In this document: positions 7,547 to 16,316 of the stretch, one piece after another
Position numbering within the stretch: the stretch's first letter is position 1
How the letters are laid out: each line of letters opens with the position of its first letter
Source: Fervidobacterium nodosum Rt17-B1
Lineage (GTDB): Bacteria; Thermotogota; Thermotogae; Thermotogales; Fervidobacteriaceae
Reading direction: 5' to 3'
DNA length: 64,000 nt
NCBI RefSeq assembly: GCF_000017545.1
Contig: NC_009718.1
Coordinates: 682,001-746,000 of the forward strand
Notes under the pieces: generated by a model
The model's database searches: none
The model's input: the letters and a program-made list of their open reading frames with translations, nothing else
What the model was told of the DNA's origin: nothing
Translations under genes and position numbers: made by a program

Positions 7547-8425
7547 TTATTTTATAGTATACCCAACAATTAACCATTCTTTTCTTGGAGTTTCTGAGTA
7601 AACTTTACCTGCTTGAACGTTTTGTGGGTTTTTCGATATATCGTAAACTTTATTGTCAACAATCACAAAAGGTTTCGCGTTCTTACCATCGAATTTCGAA
7701 ATCATGCTTTCATTAAGTACAAAAAGCCCTATTTTGTAAAGTTTTCCCAAGAGATTTACGTGTCCTTGCAATGATAGTATTTCACTCGTCAAATCAACTC
7801 CCATATCGTGTCCGTAATGTTCTCCACCGGAAAATTTTTTAGAATACGTTGCATCGTAAACTATTCCATAAACGGAAACATAAATCTTCTTATTCACTTT
7901 TCCATCAAATTTTGCGAGTTGTTCTGGTGTAAAAACAAGAACACCGTACGATGGAAAACTCTTAATTTTTGAGATACCGTGTGGAGAAAGTTTCAATATA
8001 TCGTATGTCAAATCTTGACCGGCGGTGTGCTGATTTTTGTGGTTACCGTTCGCCCAGGATTTTGAAGAAGACAAATCGTATACAATCCCATTCACACTAA
8101 CCATGGTTGGCGCATTCTTACCATTCATCTTTGAAAGCTCGTCGTATGTTACTCCAAGCAACCCTACTATCTTATCTTTCGTTAATAGTTTGCTATCAAC
8201 TTCTGAAAGTTTCAAATGCTTCTTAAGATTTGTATTTCCAAGATTGTACACAACTCCCTCAACGGAAAACCAACCAGGCGTCTTTTCTAAAGTTGTTGTT
8301 GAAATAATCTGGTACTCTCCAGAGAACTTATCAATCTGAAAAATACTATCAAGATAGCCTGCGTAAACAGAGACATTTAAAGCAAAAATAAAGAAAATAA
8401 ATACCATTAAAAACTTTCTAAACAT
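7547..8425 (-). CDS. Secreted protein with repeated cytochrome b5-like modules
   Basis: 292 residues with a signal peptide (about 1-22, cleavage near VYA). At least two full cytochrome b5-like (heme/steroid-binding) modules are visible: residues ~105-170 (MVSVNGIVYDLSSS... NHKNQHTAGQDLT... SPHG) and ~173-240 (YVSVYGIVYDAT... GEHYGHDMGVDLT). A shorter N-terminal copy (WFSVEGVVYNLG) and a C-terminal copy (FVIVDNKVYDISK) lack the His-rich centre. The two complete modules keep the H-x3-H or H-x2-H and DLT motifs typical of the prokaryotic family. Heme binding is expected but not shown. Confidence 0.78.
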   Translation of the reverse strand: MFRKFLMVFIFFIFALNVSVYAGYLDSIFQIDKFSGEYQIISTTTLEKTPGWFSVEGVVYNLGNTNLKKHLKLSEVDSKLLTKDKIVGLLGVTYDELSKMNGKNAPTMVSVNGIVYDLSSSKSWANGNHKNQHTAGQDLTYDILKLSPHGISKIKSFPSYGVLVFTPEQLAKFDGKVNKKIYVSVYGIVYDATYSKKFSGGEHYGHDMGVDLTSEILSLQGHVNLLGKLYKIGLFVLNESMISKFDGKNAKPFVIVDNKVYDISKNPQNVQAGKVYSETPRKEWLIVGYTIK

Positions 8426-8641
8426 ATTACCTACCTCCTTTGCACTTAGTCTTAGCTAATTGTATCATATTTCAACCCATTAAACAATATACAATATTAT
8501 ACAACACTATGAAGAATTCTGAAAAACAAAGATTTGAAAAGTAATATTAAAATAATTTCAAAAATAAACATAAATTAGTTTTTTTTGCCTTTTTTATCTT
8601 TGAGATAATTTTGGTAAAATCTAGGCGAAGTTTTTCGGTTA

Positions 8642-8655
8642 CGTTACCGGTAACG
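8642..8655. promoter_or_regulatory. LacI-type operator before the sugar ABC operon
   Basis: Perfect palindrome CGTTACCGGTAACG with a central CG step, the symmetry typical of LacI-family operators. It lies 49 bases upstream of the binding-protein start and about 20 bases after a possible -10 (TAAAAT, 8615-8620), a good position for repression. No LacI-family gene is in this window. Confidence 0.65.
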
Positions 8656-8703
8656 ATAATTGTTAAAACATAAACCACACTTTTAAAAAGGGAGGGATTT
8701 CAG

Positions 8704-9930
8704 ATGAAACGTTTTGCTTTTGTTGTATTGTTGTTAGTTGTTCTTTCGTTGACGTTCGCTAAGGAAAAGATTGTTGTCAACAGTTACATGAGTGATCCTG
8801 CACCGAGAAAAACATTCGCTGAGCTTGTGAAAATGTTTGAGGAAAAATATCCGGATTACGAAGTTGTCGTTAACACATTTGCCCATGAAGATTTTAAAAC
8901 GCTTCTCAGGACATGGCTTACAGCGCCAGAAGGTCCAGATGTTGTCACATGGTTTGCTGGAGAACGTATGAGATACTTTGCGGAAAAAGGTTTAATAGCT
9001 CCTGTAACAGATGTTTTCGCGGGTAAGAAGTTCACAGATTTCTTCCCGGGCTCTTTCGAAAGTACTTGTTCTTACAAAGACAAAGTTTATTTTGTGCCAC
9101 AAAGTTGGTATTGGTGGGGTGTTTATTACAGAAAGTCAGTATTCCAAAAATACGGAATTAAAGAACCAAAAACATGGGATGAATTCTTGAAAGTCTGTGA
9201 TACGCTTAAGAAAAATGGGATAATACCAATTACGATTGGTACAAAGTTCCCATGGACTGCCGCTGGTTGGTTCGATATCTTGAATTTAAGAATTAATGGT
9301 CTTGATTTCCATATCAAATTGACAAATGGTGAAGTTCCATATACAGATGCAAGAGTTCTAAAGATTTTCAACTACTGGAAACAATTAATTGACAGAGGAT
9401 ACTTATTACCAAATCATACATCATACGAATGGCAAGAGGCTGCTCAGTTCTTATTCCGTGGAGAAGCTGGAATGTACTACATGGGACAATTCATAAAAGA
9501 CGTCGCACCAGAGTCAGTTAAAGCTGACCTTGATTTCTTCAGGTTCCCAATTATAGATTCAAAGGTTCCTCTTTACGAAGAGACTCCTATCGACGGCTTC
9601 ATGATGCCAGCTAACGCAAAGAACAAGAAAGGCGCTATTGAATTCCTCAGATTCATAGCTTCTGAAGAAGCGCAAAGAAAATTTGCAACGGACCTTGGAA
9701 GACTTGCCGCACATGTTAAAGTCACACCACCTGATGAACACGCAAAGAAAGGTTTCAATATGATTCTCCAAACAGCTGGCGTCGCTCAATTCTACGATAG
9801 GGATACAAATCCAGAGATAGCAGAAGTGGGTATGAACGCAATGATACAATTCCTTACAAGACCAAATGACATCACAAAGATCCTCCAAAACTTGGAAAAT
9901 TCAAGAAAGAAGATTTACGGCGTGAAATAA
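8704..9930 (+). CDS. Sugar ABC transporter substrate-binding protein
   Basis: 408 residues with a cleavable signal peptide (about 1-19, ending LTFA). The body matches the family 1 extracellular solute-binding fold of MalE-like proteins: KTFAELVKMFEEKYPDYEVVV, PQSWYWWGVYYRKSVFQKYGIKEPKTWDEF and the late GFMMPANAKNKKGAIEFLRFIASEEAQRKFA. It delivers an oligosaccharide or sugar to the two permeases encoded next. The sugar cannot be read from sequence. The gene is followed by a hairpin likely to make its message more abundant than the permease message. Confidence 0.92.
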   Translation: MKRFAFVVLLLVVLSLTFAKEKIVVNSYMSDPAPRKTFAELVKMFEEKYPDYEVVVNTFAHEDFKTLLRTWLTAPEGPDVVTWFAGERMRYFAEKGLIAPVTDVFAGKKFTDFFPGSFESTCSYKDKVYFVPQSWYWWGVYYRKSVFQKYGIKEPKTWDEFLKVCDTLKKNGIIPITIGTKFPWTAAGWFDILNLRINGLDFHIKLTNGEVPYTDARVLKIFNYWKQLIDRGYLLPNHTSYEWQEAAQFLFRGEAGMYYMGQFIKDVAPESVKADLDFFRFPIIDSKVPLYEETPIDGFMMPANAKNKKGAIEFLRFIASEEAQRKFATDLGRLAAHVKVTPPDEHAKKGFNMILQTAGVAQFYDRDTNPEIAEVGMNAMIQFLTRPNDITKILQNLENSRKKIYGVK

Positions 9931-9943
9931 TTAAATTTATTCC

Positions 9944-9969
9944 TTGAACCCGGGGCAACCCGGGTTCAA
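9944..9969 (+). terminator. Intercistronic hairpin between binding protein and permease genes
   Basis: An 11-bp GC-rich stem with a GCAA tetraloop, followed by a weak T-rich stretch. This looks like a leaky terminator or 3' stabiliser, which would give more binding protein than permease. Confidence 0.75.
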
Positions 9970-10021
9970 TTTGAATTTTGAATTAGACTTATAATATTTA
10001 ATCTTTGCAGGAGGTATGTTA

Positions 10022-10906
10022 ATGAATAAATTTAAGAAAAAATGGTGGATACCTTACGCTTTTTTAGCTTTGCCGATTACTTTTTACATTATTTGGGTTA
10101 TCATTCCAATTTTCCAAACTTTTATATATAGCTTCACAGATTGGGATAGTATATCTCCAACATTTAATTTCGTTGGATTTCAAAATTACAAAGACCTTTT
10201 CCAAGATTATTACTTTTTACTCTCTTTGAAAAATAATTTCTACTGGATGATAGGATTTGTATTTATCTCTATCCCTCTTGGTCTCGGATTTGCTATGCTT
10301 ATGGATCAAAAATTCCCCGGGCACAAAGTTTATAAGTCTCTTGTTTATTTACCGATGACTCTCTCTTTCGTTGTTATTGGTCAAATCTGGTCTTGGATTT
10401 TAGAACCACGAAATGGTGCGTTAAATACATTCTTGAGAGCTATCGGCCTTTCCAATTTAGCAAGGCCGTGGATTAGTGACCCGAATATAGTGACGTTTTC
10501 TCTAATAGCCGCGGCACTTTGGAGACAAGTTGCTTACGCAATGATTCTTTTCTTGGCAGGTTTACAAGGAGTTTCCAAAGAGCATGTTGAAGCAGCTTAC
10601 GTTGATGGGGCAAATTCGTTCCAAAGATTTTGGCATGTTATACTTCCTGAGTTAAGGCCTGCGACTGTTATAGCGATTACGGTGAATATAATAGACTCTT
10701 TGAGAGCATTCGATATAGTTTTTGTAATGACTCGTGGAGGTCCGTTCTATTCTTCAAGTGTTATGGCTAATTATATGTACATAAAAGCGTTTCATAATTA
10801 CAATATGGGATACGGTTCCGCTATAGCTGTTATACAATTTTTGATAACTCTTGTGTTTATAATAGCTTATCTCAACAATGTTCTTAAGAAGGAGGAAAGG
10901 GAATGA
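10022..10906 (+). CDS. Sugar ABC transporter permease, MalF type
   Basis: 294 residues, about six transmembrane helices. The cytoplasmic EAA loop reads EAAYVDGANSFQRFWHVILPEL, the docking site for the ATPase. N-terminal PYAFLALPITFYIIWVIIPI and FIYSFTDWD are typical of MalF/UgpA-type subunits. ATG 10022 is chosen because GGAGG ends seven bases before it; ATG 10016 is too close to it. Its stop overlaps the next permease start by four bases. Confidence 0.93.
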   Translation: MNKFKKKWWIPYAFLALPITFYIIWVIIPIFQTFIYSFTDWDSISPTFNFVGFQNYKDLFQDYYFLLSLKNNFYWMIGFVFISIPLGLGFAMLMDQKFPGHKVYKSLVYLPMTLSFVVIGQIWSWILEPRNGALNTFLRAIGLSNLARPWISDPNIVTFSLIAAALWRQVAYAMILFLAGLQGVSKEHVEAAYVDGANSFQRFWHVILPELRPATVIAITVNIIDSLRAFDIVFVMTRGGPFYSSSVMANYMYIKAFHNYNMGYGSAIAVIQFLITLVFIIAYLNNVLKKEERE

Positions 10907-11745
10907 GTAAAAAGCGCATTAAAATTTTAAAAGTAACAAATTTTTATGTCCTCTCAACTATAATCGTTATCATATGGATGACACCTTTTATAATAACGTT
11001 TTTAACCGCTTTCAAGAGTATGGATGATATATTTATGAATCCAAACGTCTGGTCGCCACCATCGAAGTGGAATTTTGAAAATTTCAAAATCGCTTGGACT
11101 GAGAGCAAGATGCAAAGATACTTTTTTAACACCTTCATAGTCGCATCAATTTCTACGCTTGGCGCTTTGTTTTTGTCAAGTTTATCCGCTTTCGCGCTGT
11201 CTTGGTATGAGTTCAAGCTGAAGAAGTTCTTGATTATCGTTTTCGTAACTGGAATGTTGATACCTTTCCAGATGTTATTGATACCAGTTTATTCATTCTC
11301 GTTAAAAACTCATCTTTACGATACACTCACAGGTGTTATACTCTTTCACATCGCTTTTCAAATAGGTTTTTGTACGTTCTTTTTAAGAAATTTCATGATT
11401 ACTATCCCCACAAGTTTGTTTGAAGCAGCTAAAATTGATGGTGCAAACGATTTTACTATTTACAGAAAAATAATTCTTCCACTTTTGAAACCGGCTGTCG
11501 CGGCTTTGGGAATTTTGGAGTTCACATGGATTTGGAACGATTACCTTTGGTCTCTTATCTTGCTCCAAACTGATGCAAAAAAAACTGTAACGATAGGCCT
11601 AACTTCATTGCAAGGCCAGTGGATTAGTAGCTGGAATATAATCGCTGCCGGTTCAATAATCGCCGCAATTGTACCTATTGTCGTGTTTATAATCTTTCAA
11701 AAGTACTTCATACAAGGTCTTACGATGGGAAGCGTGAAAGGTTAA
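10903..11745 (+). CDS. Sugar ABC transporter permease, MalG type
   Basis: 280 residues, six predicted helices, with EAA loop EAAKIDGANDFTIYRKIILPLLKPA and the N-terminal TPFIITFLTAFKSMDDIF typical of MalG/UgpE partners. Starts with ATGA overlap on the MalF-type gene. No ATP-binding subunit follows; as in many Thermotogae and Gram-positive bacteria a shared MsmK-like ATPase encoded elsewhere probably energises the importer (inference). Confidence 0.93.
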   Translation: MSKKRIKILKVTNFYVLSTIIVIIWMTPFIITFLTAFKSMDDIFMNPNVWSPPSKWNFENFKIAWTESKMQRYFFNTFIVASISTLGALFLSSLSAFALSWYEFKLKKFLIIVFVTGMLIPFQMLLIPVYSFSLKTHLYDTLTGVILFHIAFQIGFCTFFLRNFMITIPTSLFEAAKIDGANDFTIYRKIILPLLKPAVAALGILEFTWIWNDYLWSLILLQTDAKKTVTIGLTSLQGQWISSWNIIAAGSIIAAIVPIVVFIIFQKYFIQGLTMGSVKG

Positions 11746-11779
11746 TTCACAACTTGATTTTTTCAATATAGCTTGTTTT

Positions 11780-11825
11780 AAATCCCCAAATTGCCAAATT
11801 AAAAGCAATTTGGGGATTTTTTTAT
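11780..11825 (+). terminator. Terminator of the sugar ABC operon
   Basis: Fifteen-base arms 11780-11794 and 11805-11819 around a ten-base loop, then a run of T. Confidence 0.9.
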
Positions 11826-11844
11826 TTTTGAAAAAATACTAAGG

Positions 11845-11875
11845 TTGCAAAATTATTAGATAAACGTGATATAAT
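11845..11875 (+). promoter_or_regulatory. Promoter of the Rnf/Nqr cluster
   Basis: TTGCAA at 11845-11850 and an extended -10 TGATATAAT ending at 11875; the 19-base spacing is long, so the extended -10 probably matters most. The first start codon is 47 bases downstream. Confidence 0.55.
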
Positions 11876-11921
11876 TGTGTACGAAGTTTAATTAAAAACT
11901 TTAAACTAAGTTGGGGGTGGT

Positions 11922-12863
11922 ATGGTGGAGAAGATTTCAAAGTTTTTCCAAAAACAGCCCATGATGCGTAAAATGCTCTGGGCTTTGTTGTTTGTATTTA
12001 TTTTTTCCGTTTTCGCTTATGGTTTTAAGGTTATCTGGTTAGGTATTTGGGTATTTACAACTGGTGTATTCGTCGAATACCTTTTCGAAAAGCAGAAAAG
12101 AAAGCCTGTTAGTGAGGCTGTTTTGGTCACTTGTATGCTTTTCTTACTTTCGCTACCACCGAACACTCCATTCTGGGTGGCTATGATTGGTATCGCTTTT
12201 GGTGTAGCCTTCGGTAAAGAAGTATACGGTGGATTTGGAAGAAATATATTTAACCCTGCCATAGTTGGAAGGCTTTTTATCTATATAACTTTTCCTAATT
12301 ATATGACAATGGGATGGGTAAAACCTTCTTTATTCGGAACGGATGCCGTATCTTCAGCAACCCCACTTGCTCTTATGAGACAAGGAGAGAGTTTGAATGT
12401 ATTGAATTTGCTAACAGGTTGGCGAGCAGGTTCGATTGGAGAAGGTCCAATTTTGATTATTCTCGCTGCAGCTGTTTACCTTATAGTTACAAAGACAGCA
12501 AGTTGGCGATTGATGATTTCAACATATTTTTCAGCCGCTGCTCTGACTTTTCTATTAGACGTATTTAACGTTCCAAAAGCTCTTCCAACCATTCCTGCAA
12601 TACTCTCAGGTAGTCTTGTCTTTATATCTGTTTTCATGGCAACTGAGCCTATCACAGCGCCAAAGAAGATACGCTCACAGTGGATTTACGGGATAATAAT
12701 AGGTACCACAGGTGTTATAATCAGGACTTTCTCTCTATTCTCAGAAGGTTGGAGCTTTGCAATATTGATGGGTAATCTTTTCGCACCACTTTTGGATGAG
12801 GTAATTAAAGATAAGAAGAAAAAAGCTCCCGTCCAAGGCCAAACAAAGAAGGTGGAAGCATGA
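11922..12863 (+). CDS. rnfD: RnfD/NqrB-type membrane subunit
   Basis: 313 residues, about eight to ten transmembrane helices. It belongs to the NqrB/RnfD family of ion-translocating electron-transfer complexes. The segment FGTDAVSSATPLALMRQG contains the S-x-A-T motif whose Thr carries covalent FMN in characterised homologues, and GGFGRNIFNPAIVGRLFIYITFP is the conserved helix preceding it. Highly charged C-terminal tail. First gene of a tight six-gene cluster, overlapping rnfG by four bases. Confidence 0.9.
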   Translation: MVEKISKFFQKQPMMRKMLWALLFVFIFSVFAYGFKVIWLGIWVFTTGVFVEYLFEKQKRKPVSEAVLVTCMLFLLSLPPNTPFWVAMIGIAFGVAFGKEVYGGFGRNIFNPAIVGRLFIYITFPNYMTMGWVKPSLFGTDAVSSATPLALMRQGESLNVLNLLTGWRAGSIGEGPILIILAAAVYLIVTKTASWRLMISTYFSAAALTFLLDVFNVPKALPTIPAILSGSLVFISVFMATEPITAPKKIRSQWIYGIIIGTTGVIIRTFSLFSEGWSFAILMGNLFAPLLDEVIKDKKKKAPVQGQTKKVEA

Positions 12864-13468
12864 AATTCGATAGGGAGAGCAAAGTTTACACTGTCGTATT
12901 CACATTAATTATCACATTTGTGTTTGTTTTCGTTTTATCGTGGTTGAATACCGTCACTTCAAGCATGGTTAAGAAGAATCAAGAAATTTTCAAGATAAAA
13001 GCTGTATTGAACGCGATGGAAATTGGTTATACAACAAATGATGAAGCAATTAGCAAATTTAAAGATACTGTGACCACCGAAAAGAAAGACGGTTACGAAT
13101 TATTCAAAGCAAATGTAAATGGAAAAGAAGTTTACGCTATCGTTTTCAATGGGAGTGGGCTTTGGGGAAATATATCCGGAGTTTTGGCAGTTAATTCAGA
13201 TGTGTCAGAGATTGTTGGCATTGATTTTATCTCCCAGAGTGAAACGCCAGGTTTAGGTGGTAGGATCGAGGAAAGTTGGTTCAAAAATCAATTCCGTGGT
13301 GAGAAAGTTGTGAACAACGGTATTATCGTTTCAACAACAAAGGCGCCTGATTCAAAAGAAGACGGTGTCGTAGATGCCATAACTGGCGCAACGCTCACAT
13401 CAAAGTCCATAGAAAAGATTATTCAAACATATATTCCTATACTTAAGAAATTGCTGGGGGTGAATTGA
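12860..13468 (+). CDS. rnfG: RnfG/NqrC-type FMN-binding subunit
   Basis: 202 residues: one N-terminal membrane helix (about 10-32) then an FMN-binding domain facing outside. The flavinylation motif is seen in DAITGATLTSKSIEKII, where the last Thr of TGAT is the expected covalent FMN site; SQSETPGLGGRIEE is the other conserved segment. Flavin attachment needs an ApbE transferase, which is not encoded in this window. Passes electrons between RnfD and the membrane core. Confidence 0.92.
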   Translation: MKFDRESKVYTVVFTLIITFVFVFVLSWLNTVTSSMVKKNQEIFKIKAVLNAMEIGYTTNDEAISKFKDTVTTEKKDGYELFKANVNGKEVYAIVFNGSGLWGNISGVLAVNSDVSEIVGIDFISQSETPGLGGRIEESWFKNQFRGEKVVNNGIIVSTTKAPDSKEDGVVDAITGATLTSKSIEKIIQTYIPILKKLLGVN

Positions 13469-13469
13469 T

Positions 13470-14081
13470 ATGGCAAACTCAGCTGAATACAAAAAGATAT
13501 GGAAAAATAACATATGGTTAGAAAACCCCGTTATTGTGCAAATATTGGGTATATGCTCAACATTGGCTGTAACTAATAATCTCAGAAATACATTAATAAT
13601 GACGATAGGAGTTACGCTTGTTACCGCATTTTCTAACTTCACCATATCCGCTATCAGAAATGTTATACCAAGGAAAGTTAGAATGATAACACAAGTTCTG
13701 GTTATTTCATTTTACGTTATTATCGTGGATATAATATTAAGGGCTTACGTACCAGATGTTAGCAAGGCGCTAGGACCGTACGTTGGGCTTATAATCACAA
13801 ATTGTATTATCATGGGGCGCGCAGAAGCTTTTGCTCAAGGGAATACTCCAGTAATTTCCTTCTGGGATGGATTCACAGCAGGGCTTGGATATATGCTTAT
13901 ACTTGTTATAGTTGCACTCTTTAGAGAATTGTTAGGATTTGGTACTGTGCTTGGTTTTAGAGTCCTACCATCTTCATTCCCAGCTTGGACAATAATGGTT
14001 ATGCCACCAAGCGCGTTCTTTGTCCTCGCGTCTTTGATTTGGGTTATCAGAGGTGTTCAGTTGAAAAAGGCTTCGAAATGA
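13470..14081 (+). CDS. rnfE: RnfE/NqrD-type membrane subunit
   Basis: 203 residues, six predicted helices. ILGICSTLAVTNN and GLIITNCIIMGRAEAFA hold the two Cys residues that, with those of RnfA, hold an intramembrane [2Fe-2S] centre in structurally studied Nqr/Rnf complexes. It starts two bases after rnfG stops. Confidence 0.92.
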   Translation: MANSAEYKKIWKNNIWLENPVIVQILGICSTLAVTNNLRNTLIMTIGVTLVTAFSNFTISAIRNVIPRKVRMITQVLVISFYVIIVDIILRAYVPDVSKALGPYVGLIITNCIIMGRAEAFAQGNTPVISFWDGFTAGLGYMLILVIVALFRELLGFGTVLGFRVLPSSFPAWTIMVMPPSAFFVLASLIWVIRGVQLKKASK

Positions 14082-14103
14082 GAAATATGAAAAAGTCTAG
14101 GAG

Positions 14104-14706
14104 GTGACAATGATGGTACCTGATATAAATCCCTTTGTATTGTTCTTTGCATCGATTTTTACAAGTAATATTCTTCTTACGAATTTTCTTGGAATGTGTT
14201 CGTTTATATCAATTTCGAAGGATATAAAGTCTTCTAACGGCTTAGGTTTAGCGGTAACGCTTGTAATGACGATAACAACAGCCATAAATTGGATTATCGA
14301 AAAATACGTTATAGCACCGTTGGATTTAGGTTACTTAAGGTATATACTTTACATCATCGTCATAGCCGCTGTTGTACAAGTGCTTGAGATGATAATTGAC
14401 AGAGTTTCTCCGAATCTATATATGGTTCTCGGTATCTTCCTTCCGCTGATTACCGTTAACTGTGCAATACTTGGTGTAGCTTTGTTCATGCAATTGAGAA
14501 ATTATACGTTCTTGCAATCTGTATTTTTTGGGCTTGGCAGTGGCATGGGTTGGTGGCTCGCCATTGTTTTACTTGCGGCAATTAGAAAAAAGACGGAAAA
14601 TGCTCCCGTTCCAGCACCGCTTAAAGGCGTTGGAATTACACTTATCACAATTGGCATTATGGCAATGGCTTTCATAGGTTTCGCTGGAATGATTAAAGTA
14701 CAATAG
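14104..14706 (+). CDS. rnfA: RnfA/NqrE-type membrane subunit
   Basis: 200 residues, six helices, homologous in layout to RnfE but inserted in opposite topology in known complexes. LTNFLGMCSFISISK and LITVNCAILGVALF supply the matching Cys residues for the shared intramembrane iron-sulfur centre. Good GGAGGTGA site upstream of the start. Confidence 0.92.
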   Translation: MTMMVPDINPFVLFFASIFTSNILLTNFLGMCSFISISKDIKSSNGLGLAVTLVMTITTAINWIIEKYVIAPLDLGYLRYILYIIVIAAVVQVLEMIIDRVSPNLYMVLGIFLPLITVNCAILGVALFMQLRNYTFLQSVFFGLGSGMGWWLAIVLLAAIRKKTENAPVPAPLKGVGITLITIGIMAMAFIGFAGMIKVQ

Positions 14707-14717
14707 GGGGTGAAGAA

Positions 14718-15827
14718 ATGACTTTGCTGATAGCACCTATCGTAGTTTCACTAATAAGTGGAGGACTAGCTTTAGTTATTGCGATAGTTGATGGAATAGT
14801 GAATAATTACGGTGAAGTAGATATCGATATAAACGATGGCAAGAAGGTATTGAAAGTTAAAGGCGGAGCACCATTATTGCAGACTTTGAGTTCACAAGGT
14901 ATATTTGTGCCTTCCGCTTGCGGAGGTCGTGGTAGCTGTGGTGCATGTAAAGTAAAGGTTTTATCAGATGTAGGACCTCATCTCCCAACGGAATTACCTT
15001 ATATGTCAAAAGAGGAAATACAACAAAACATAAGATTATCTTGTCAAATTAAGCTTAAAAAGCCTATAAAGATTTATCTCCCTGAAGAATTGTTCAACAT
15101 CCGTAAATTCAAAGGCATTGTCGAAAGTTTGAAAGACGTTACTTACGATATTAAAGAGTTGAGAATTCGACTTGTTGAACCGAATGAAATAAATTTTAAA
15201 GCTGGACAATACGTACAACTCGTTATTCCACCTTACGAAAATGTCAAAGAATCAACTCAAAGAGCGTACTCTATTTCTTCAGCACCAAGCGATAAAAATC
15301 ACGTGGAATTGCTTATAAGGCTTGTGCCAGGTGGTATAGCAACAACTTATGTGCATAAATACATGAAGGAAGGCGATGTTGTAGAAGTTGTTGGTCCTTT
15401 TGGAGAGTTCTATATGAGGGATACAAACGCCGATATGGTTATGGTAGCTGGTGGTAGTGGTATGGCACCTATAAAGTCGATAATTTTGGATATGTTGGAA
15501 CGCGGAATAACCAATAGAAACGTATGGTATTTCTTCGGTGCAAGGAGCAAACGTGACTTATATTACGTTGAAATGTTCAGAGAAATAGAAAAGAAATGGC
15601 CAAATTTCCACTTTATTCCCGCGCTCTCTGACCCTCTTCCAGAAGACAACTGGGATGGTGAAACTGGGCTTATAACAAATGTCCTTGATAAATACTTACA
15701 GACTGTTTTACCAAAAGATACCCCAAAAGAAGGGTATCTATGTGGTAGCCCAGGGATGATAAATGCATGTATTCAAGTTTTTGAAAAATATGGGGTAAAG
15801 GATGTGTACTACGATAAATTCGCATAA
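14718..15827 (+). CDS. nqrF: NqrF-like NAD(P)H oxidoreductase subunit
   Basis: 369 residues with an N-terminal membrane helix (about 4-25), a plant-type [2Fe-2S] ferredoxin domain (CGGRGSCGACKV and a later LSCQ give the four Cys), then a flavodoxin-reductase domain: FAD motif RAYSISSAP, NAD(P)H motif GGSGMAPIKS and C-terminal LCGSPGMINACI. This is the electron-entry subunit of Na+-Nqr. Classical Rnf uses RnfB and RnfC instead; neither is here, nor is NqrA. The gene symbol reflects domain layout; electron donor and direction of flow are not settled by sequence. Confidence 0.88.
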   Translation: MTLLIAPIVVSLISGGLALVIAIVDGIVNNYGEVDIDINDGKKVLKVKGGAPLLQTLSSQGIFVPSACGGRGSCGACKVKVLSDVGPHLPTELPYMSKEEIQQNIRLSCQIKLKKPIKIYLPEELFNIRKFKGIVESLKDVTYDIKELRIRLVEPNEINFKAGQYVQLVIPPYENVKESTQRAYSISSAPSDKNHVELLIRLVPGGIATTYVHKYMKEGDVVEVVGPFGEFYMRDTNADMVMVAGGSGMAPIKSIILDMLERGITNRNVWYFFGARSKRDLYYVEMFREIEKKWPNFHFIPALSDPLPEDNWDGETGLITNVLDKYLQTVLPKDTPKEGYLCGSPGMINACIQVFEKYGVKDVYYDKFA

Positions 15828-15839
15828 GGGGGGAACGCT

Positions 15840-16289
15840 ATGAAAATGACTCCGAAGTACATAAAAGCACAGGAAAATATGAAACCGGGAAAGATTACAG
15901 CGGATGGTTTCTTGGGTGATGATGATAGAAATATTGTTGATATAATAGAAGCAGACGAGGAAGAATTTGAATTTTTAAGCTTAGATTTTGTCGAAGTAGC
16001 TAAACTGATGAGAAAGCTTTTGAAAGAAGGCTTGAAAGGCTTAGGTGAAGCTATAAAATATGATAAATGGGAGATAAGAGTTGATGAAGCAAGAGGGTTC
16101 TTGCCTTGCCCATTCCAAGATGGTATATTCAGAAAGAGGGTTGCGGTTGTAAAAAATCTAAACAACAACGAGGAGATAATGTACAGTGAACTTTCGATCC
16201 ATTTACTTGCCGCGCACCATTTCTTGCAAGGTAAAGGTTCAAAATTCAGATTGGAACCTGCCAAAATAAAAAAAGTGCTTTATGAGTAG
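15840..16289 (+). CDS. Conserved-looking protein of unknown function linked to the Rnf/Nqr cluster
   Basis: 149 residues, soluble, acidic in the first half, with no signal peptide or membrane helix. Notable segments are ARGFLPCPFQDGIFRKRVAVVKNL with the only Cys, and SIHLLAAHHFLQGKGSKFRLEP with two adjacent His. I recognise no domain. It starts 12 bases after nqrF with its own GGGGGG ribosome-binding site, so it is very probably cotranscribed; an accessory, assembly or regulatory subunit of the complex is a reasonable inference. T. maritima has, from memory, a hypothetical gene in the same place. Confidence 0.75.
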   Translation: MKMTPKYIKAQENMKPGKITADGFLGDDDRNIVDIIEADEEEFEFLSLDFVEVAKLMRKLLKEGLKGLGEAIKYDKWEIRVDEARGFLPCPFQDGIFRKRVAVVKNLNNNEEIMYSELSIHLLAAHHFLQGKGSKFRLEPAKIKKVLYE

Positions 16290-16316
16290 AATAAATTTTA
16301 AAGAGGAGGGGTGGTT

